Assembly: GCA_937991555.1 (NCBI GenBank)
Contig: CALKHU010000044.1
Coordinates: forward strand, 1-7,406
DNA: 7,406 nucleotides
DNA from: an uncultured Caulobacter sp.
Lineage (GTDB): Bacteria > Pseudomonadota > Alphaproteobacteria > Caulobacterales > Caulobacteraceae
Direction of reading: 5' to 3'
Under the pieces are notes generated by a model, which was given only the letters and a program-made list of their open reading frames with translations, had not been told where the DNA came from and did no database searches. A program made the translations under genes and the position numbers. Shown here piece after piece: positions 4,792 to 7,406 of this stretch (positions are counted from its first letter, which is position 1; each line of letters begins with the position of its first letter).

Positions 4792-6873
4792 TCAGCGCTC
4801 GTCGAAGCCCTCGGCCAGAAAGTCGGTCGTCAGGCCGAGGATCTTCTTCCAGTCCTCGACCGACCAGCCGCCATGGCCGGCGCCCCTGAGGGTTTCGAAG
4901 TGGTGCGTCTTGCCGGCCCTGGCGAGGGCGGCCGCCATGTCCTTCGACTGGACGTAGGGCGCGCGTTCGTCCTGGTCGCCGTGGATCAGCAGCACCGGCA
5001 GGGTCAGCTCGGCCGCACGCCGGCGTGGGGAGGCCGCGACCAGCATCGCGGCGTCGGCCTTCGGGTCGCCGATGGTGCGCAGGAAGTAGGCGTAGGTCGG
5101 CGAGTCCGCGCCTTCCTCGTCCTTCTCGTGGCGGAGCAGGTCGGGCAGGTCGAACACGCCGGCGATGGCCACCGCGCGCCTGTAGAGGTCCGGTCGCAGG
5201 ATCGGGCCCATCAGGGCCGCGTAGCCGCCGTAGCTGGCCCCGCAGATGGCGATCTTCGCCGGGTCGGCGACGCCCATCGCCAGGACATGCGCGACCGCGT
5301 CCTCGACGTCCTGCTGCATGCGGTCGCCCCAGCGCTTGCGGCCCGCGTCCGCGAAGCTGCGACCATAGCCGCCCGAGCCGCGGAAGTTCGGCTGCAGGAC
5401 CAGCCAGCCCTGCGCCGCCAGCGCCTGGGCGAACAGATCGAAGTCCATGTGGTCGCGAAGCTCGGGCCCGCCGTGCGGCATGACGACCAGCGGCCGCTTT
5501 CCCGGGGCCAGCGGGCGGGTGAGATAGGCCGTGATCGCCGCTCCGTCGCGGGTCTTCACCGACAGGGTCTCGCACCGTCCCAGTCGGTCGGCCGTCAGCC
5601 AGGGCCGCGTCGAGCCGAGCGCCTCCAGCTGGGCGGCCTTGCGGTCGTAGAAGTACCGCGCGCCAGGTTCGCGGGGACCGGAGACCGCGACCAGGAACCG
5701 GTTGCGGTCGCGGCTGATGTCGGTGATGGCGACGCAGGACTCGTCGCCGAGGAACTTCTGGATGCCGCGGTAGTGGGGCGCCAGCGTCCGGTCGGCGAAC
5801 TCGTAGGTGAAGGTGTCGCGGATGTAGCCGGCGCCGAGGTAGGCGCGGTGCTCGTCCACGAACACGCCCTCGATGTCGCGATCCGGGCGCTGGGCCAGAA
5901 CCGCGCCGTAGCTCAGGGTCTTCAGGTCGAAGGTGCGCAGGGCGTTCGTCTCGGCGCCGGGTTCGTGCGTCACCACCAGCAGCACGCCAGGCTGGTCGGA
6001 GAAGCCGACGACGTCGAAGTCCTTCCGGCTCCATTCGTCATGGCGGACCTTGCGGACCAGCTTCCAGTCGGCCTCGCCGGGCGGGCGGCCCTCGATGGTC
6101 ATGACCGTGCCGCGCCGGTTGTACGCGTAGCGCAGCACCGGCACGCCGTCCTGCGACTGCCAGGTCGCGGTCGAGGTCGTACCGCGCTCGAGCAGTTCGG
6201 CCGCGCCGGTGTAGACGTCGACCAGGAACAGCGTCTCGGCTTCCCGACGATGATCGTACATCTGCATCATCACGCGGCGATCGTCGCCCGGCAGCAGGTC
6301 GATCACCCGGGCGGCGTTGAAGCTGCGCTTCAGCATCTTCGCCTCGTTCTCGAACAGCACCCGGCGATTGCCGCCGTCGACGTCGACCGCGATGACGCGG
6401 CGCATCGGGACGGGGATGGTGATGCCGTAGAAGTCGTAGCCGAGGACACGTCCCTCGAGCTTCGAGATCGCGATCCAGATCAGCAGTCGCTCGTTGTTGG
6501 CCCACTCCACCATCTCGACGGTGCAGCCCGGCAGCTTGAACCGCTGCGGCGGGTCGTCGAGCGCCTCGGCGTCGCGGATCAGGACATAGGAGTCCGGATC
6601 GTCCTCGACGACGATCTCGTAGCGCCTCGGCTTCCTGACCCTGGCCTCCGCTTCGGCCTCGGGATCGCGGACCGCCCCGGCGACCACGATGCGCCGGCCG
6701 TCCGGCGAGATGGCCGCGTCGTTCAGAAGGCCCGGTCGCAGCAGCTCATCCACCGTCGGCGGCGTCGGCGTCGGCGTCGGCGACGCCTGAGCCTCCGCGT
6801 CCGCGAACACATGGCCCGGCGCCAGCAGCGGCGCGCCGAGCGCTCCGGCCATGATCGAACGTCTGGTAAGCAT
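4792..6873 (-). CDS. Tat-exported S9 (prolyl oligopeptidase) family serine peptidase
   Basis: This 693-residue protein begins MLTRRSIMAGALG, a twin-arginine signal (R4-R5). A likely cleavage site is VFA before D25, so the folded enzyme would be exported to the periplasm. A Pro-Thr linker (32-40) leads into a beta-propeller-like region (about 50-410; ISPDGRRIVVAG is a typical blade start) that in the family gates access to the active site. The alpha/beta hydrolase peptidase domain (about 430-690) has HGG at the oxyanion region, S547 in CGASYGGY, D635 in HGDQDERAP and H667 in GAGHGG, a complete triad. The family cleaves short peptides, often after proline or releasing dipeptides; the exact specificity is unknown. 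The ATG at 6873 is chosen because GGGGGAG is 6 nt upstream and the Tat motif follows directly; a GTG at 6894 is rejected. It converges with the alpha/beta hydrolase gene. Confidence 0.93.
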   Translation of the reverse strand: MLTRRSIMAGALGAPLLAPGHVFADAEAQASPTPTPTPPTVDELLRPGLLNDAAISPDGRRIVVAGAVRDPEAEAEARVRKPRRYEIVVEDDPDSYVLIRDAEALDDPPQRFKLPGCTVEMVEWANNERLLIWIAISKLEGRVLGYDFYGITIPVPMRRVIAVDVDGGNRRVLFENEAKMLKRSFNAARVIDLLPGDDRRVMMQMYDHRREAETLFLVDVYTGAAELLERGTTSTATWQSQDGVPVLRYAYNRRGTVMTIEGRPPGEADWKLVRKVRHDEWSRKDFDVVGFSDQPGVLLVVTHEPGAETNALRTFDLKTLSYGAVLAQRPDRDIEGVFVDEHRAYLGAGYIRDTFTYEFADRTLAPHYRGIQKFLGDESCVAITDISRDRNRFLVAVSGPREPGARYFYDRKAAQLEALGSTRPWLTADRLGRCETLSVKTRDGAAITAYLTRPLAPGKRPLVVMPHGGPELRDHMDFDLFAQALAAQGWLVLQPNFRGSGGYGRSFADAGRKRWGDRMQQDVEDAVAHVLAMGVADPAKIAICGASYGGYAALMGPILRPDLYRRAVAIAGVFDLPDLLRHEKDEEGADSPTYAYFLRTIGDPKADAAMLVAASPRRRAAELTLPVLLIHGDQDERAPYVQSKDMAAALARAGKTHHFETLRGAGHGGWSVEDWKKILGLTTDFLAEGFDER
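6764..6781. repeat. Short tandem repeat, three GTCGGC units, inside the S9 peptidase gene
   Basis: Three perfect copies of GTCGGC, with a fourth at 6755-6760 separated by GGC. On the coding strand they encode the alternating Pro-Thr linker between the Tat signal and the mature domain. The unit is 6 bp, so copy-number change would alter linker length without a frameshift. Confidence 0.8.
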
Positions 6874-6879
6874 CGCCCA

Positions 6880-6886
6880 CTCCCCC
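6880..6886 (-). promoter_or_regulatory. Ribosome binding site of the S9 peptidase gene
   Basis: GGGGGAG on the minus strand, 6 nt before the ATG at 6873. It supports that start over the in-frame GTG at 6894, which lies upstream of the site. Confidence 0.7.
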
Positions 6887-6899
6887 GAACGCACAGGCT

Positions 6900-6923
6900 G
6901 CGTCGGCGCCGAACGCGCGTCAA
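6900..6923 (-). promoter_or_regulatory. Possible promoter/operator region of the S9 peptidase gene
   Basis: Minus-strand TTGACG (6923-6918) looks like a -35 box 45 nt from the start codon. Immediately downstream lies a near-palindrome at 6916-6900 whose ten-base core TCGGCGCCGA (6903-6912) is perfect. It occupies the position expected for the spacer between -35 and -10. No convincing -10 box is visible (CAGCCT at the right distance is poor), so this is a weak call. Confidence 0.3.
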
Positions 6924-6944
6924 CCGCGCACGCGCCTCGCGGGG

Positions 6945-7406
6945 CTATCCGGCCGCGGCCTGCGCGGCGATCTGCGCCAGGCTGGCGGCCAGGGCGAGGA
7001 CGAGGGCGACCCAGAGGCGCGGGCCGATCAGGGTCATCAGCACCGGCCGGGTCGGGAAGGAGAAGGTCTCCGCCGTGCCAGCCAGCTTGAACGGGTGGAT
7101 GTCGTTGAAGCGCCGGTCCACCACCAGCCGCATCATGTCGCGGCGGCTGCGGTAGCGCATGTAGCCGATGATCGACCAGCCGGGGTCGGGGCCGACCCGC
7201 CAGGCGTCGACGTAGCCGGCGATCTTGCGGGCGGCGAGGGCGGGATGGCCGCCCTTCGCGAGCAGGGCCGGCATGAAGGCCTTCATGTAGCGGTCCATCA
7301 TCGCGCGGGCGGGGGTGGGCTCGCCGGTGACCGGATGCGGCGCGTCGCCCTCGGCGAACTTCACCAGGTTGAACATGAAGAACTCGCGGCCGTCGTCAGC
7401 CTCGAG
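6945..7406 (-). CDS. Conserved hypothetical protein, dimeric alpha/beta-barrel-like domain plus C-terminal membrane helix (partial, N-terminus beyond right edge)
   Basis: The visible 153 residues are the C-terminal part. The frame stays open to the window edge, and the residues before the first ATG (7376) continue a beta-strand-like motif, DGREFFMFNLVKF, so the true start is probably outside. The FFMFNLVKF strand, followed by a helical segment with MMDRYMKAFMP and a later GWSIIGYMRYRS strand, recalls the small ferredoxin-like barrels of the DUF1330/EthD type, but I do not recognise a named family. Toward the end HPFKLAGTAETFSFPTRP leads into a hydrophobic helix of about 20 residues (LWVALVLALAASLAQIAA), a likely membrane anchor. 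Its TAG stop is 71 bp upstream of the S9 peptidase start, so the two could share a transcript. Function unknown. Confidence 0.7.
   Translation of the reverse strand, partial: LEADDGREFFMFNLVKFAEGDAPHPVTGEPTPARAMMDRYMKAFMPALLAKGGHPALAARKIAGYVDAWRVGPDPGWSIIGYMRYRSRRDMMRLVVDRRFNDIHPFKLAGTAETFSFPTRPVLMTLIGPRLWVALVLALAASLAQIAAQAAAG

Noticed and set aside
6874..6894. GTG at 6894 as the start of the S9 peptidase
   Set aside because: The ribosome binding site lies between this GTG and the ATG at 6873, and the Tat signal begins correctly at the ATG.
4873..7155. A very long open frame (760 codons) on the plus strand opposite the S9 peptidase gene
   Set aside because: It is rich in Arg, Gly, Ala and His with low-complexity runs and no recognisable motifs. 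It is the expected shadow of a GC-rich gene on the other strand, which itself has a full signal, linker and catalytic triad.
1..7406. Defence system, toxin-antitoxin pair, CRISPR array, tRNA or riboswitch
   Set aside because: No direct-repeat arrays, tRNA-like cloverleaf, small paired toxin/antitoxin genes or known riboswitch motifs were found. Nearly all of the sequence is accounted for by known protein families.

Overview
The window is very GC-rich and densely packed with genes, and its coding sequences show a strong G/C bias at third codon positions. It reads as chromosomal DNA of an alphaproteobacterium, most likely of the Caulobacterales type (Caulobacter, Phenylobacterium or Brevundimonas). 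That placement is inferred from an HslV with a short N-terminal extension before the catalytic threonine, from composition, and from a palindromic intergenic repeat of a style I associate with that group. I saw no phage, plasmid, IS, tRNA, rRNA or CRISPR signature. The region looks like ordinary chromosome with a few unusual local arrangements.

Left part (1-2957, minus strand): a cluster read right to left as hslV, a GNAT acetyltransferase, a pair of REP-like palindromes, a secreted protein with two SnoaL/DUF4440-like domains, and hslU, which is cut by the left edge. HslV is the peptidase ring and HslU the AAA+ unfoldase of one ATP-dependent protease. Here the two subunit genes are separated by two unrelated genes and a repeat pair, over about 1.56 kb. 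hslV and the acetyltransferase gene are only 3 nt apart. The DUF4440-like gene and hslU are 19 nt apart.

Centre (2998-4779, plus strand): a MoeB/ThiF-type adenylyltransferase starts only 40 bp from the hslV start, in the opposite direction. A membrane-anchored alpha/beta hydrolase follows 54 bp downstream. A candidate heat-shock-type promoter for hslV lies across the ribosome binding site and start region of the adenylyltransferase gene. It would give a nearly leaderless hslV transcript, which fits the absence of a Shine-Dalgarno sequence in front of hslV.

Right part (4792-7406, minus strand): a prolyl-oligopeptidase-family (S9) serine peptidase with a twin-arginine signal converges on the alpha/beta hydrolase, with 12 bp between the stop codons. 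Beyond it lies the C-terminal part of a small protein with a probable dimeric alpha/beta-barrel-like domain and a C-terminal membrane helix, cut by the right edge.

No single new system stands out. The points most worth following are the covarying inverted REP pair, the split hslVU cluster with an AAC(6')-like acetyltransferase next to hslV, and the overlapping divergent start region of hslV and the adenylyltransferase gene.
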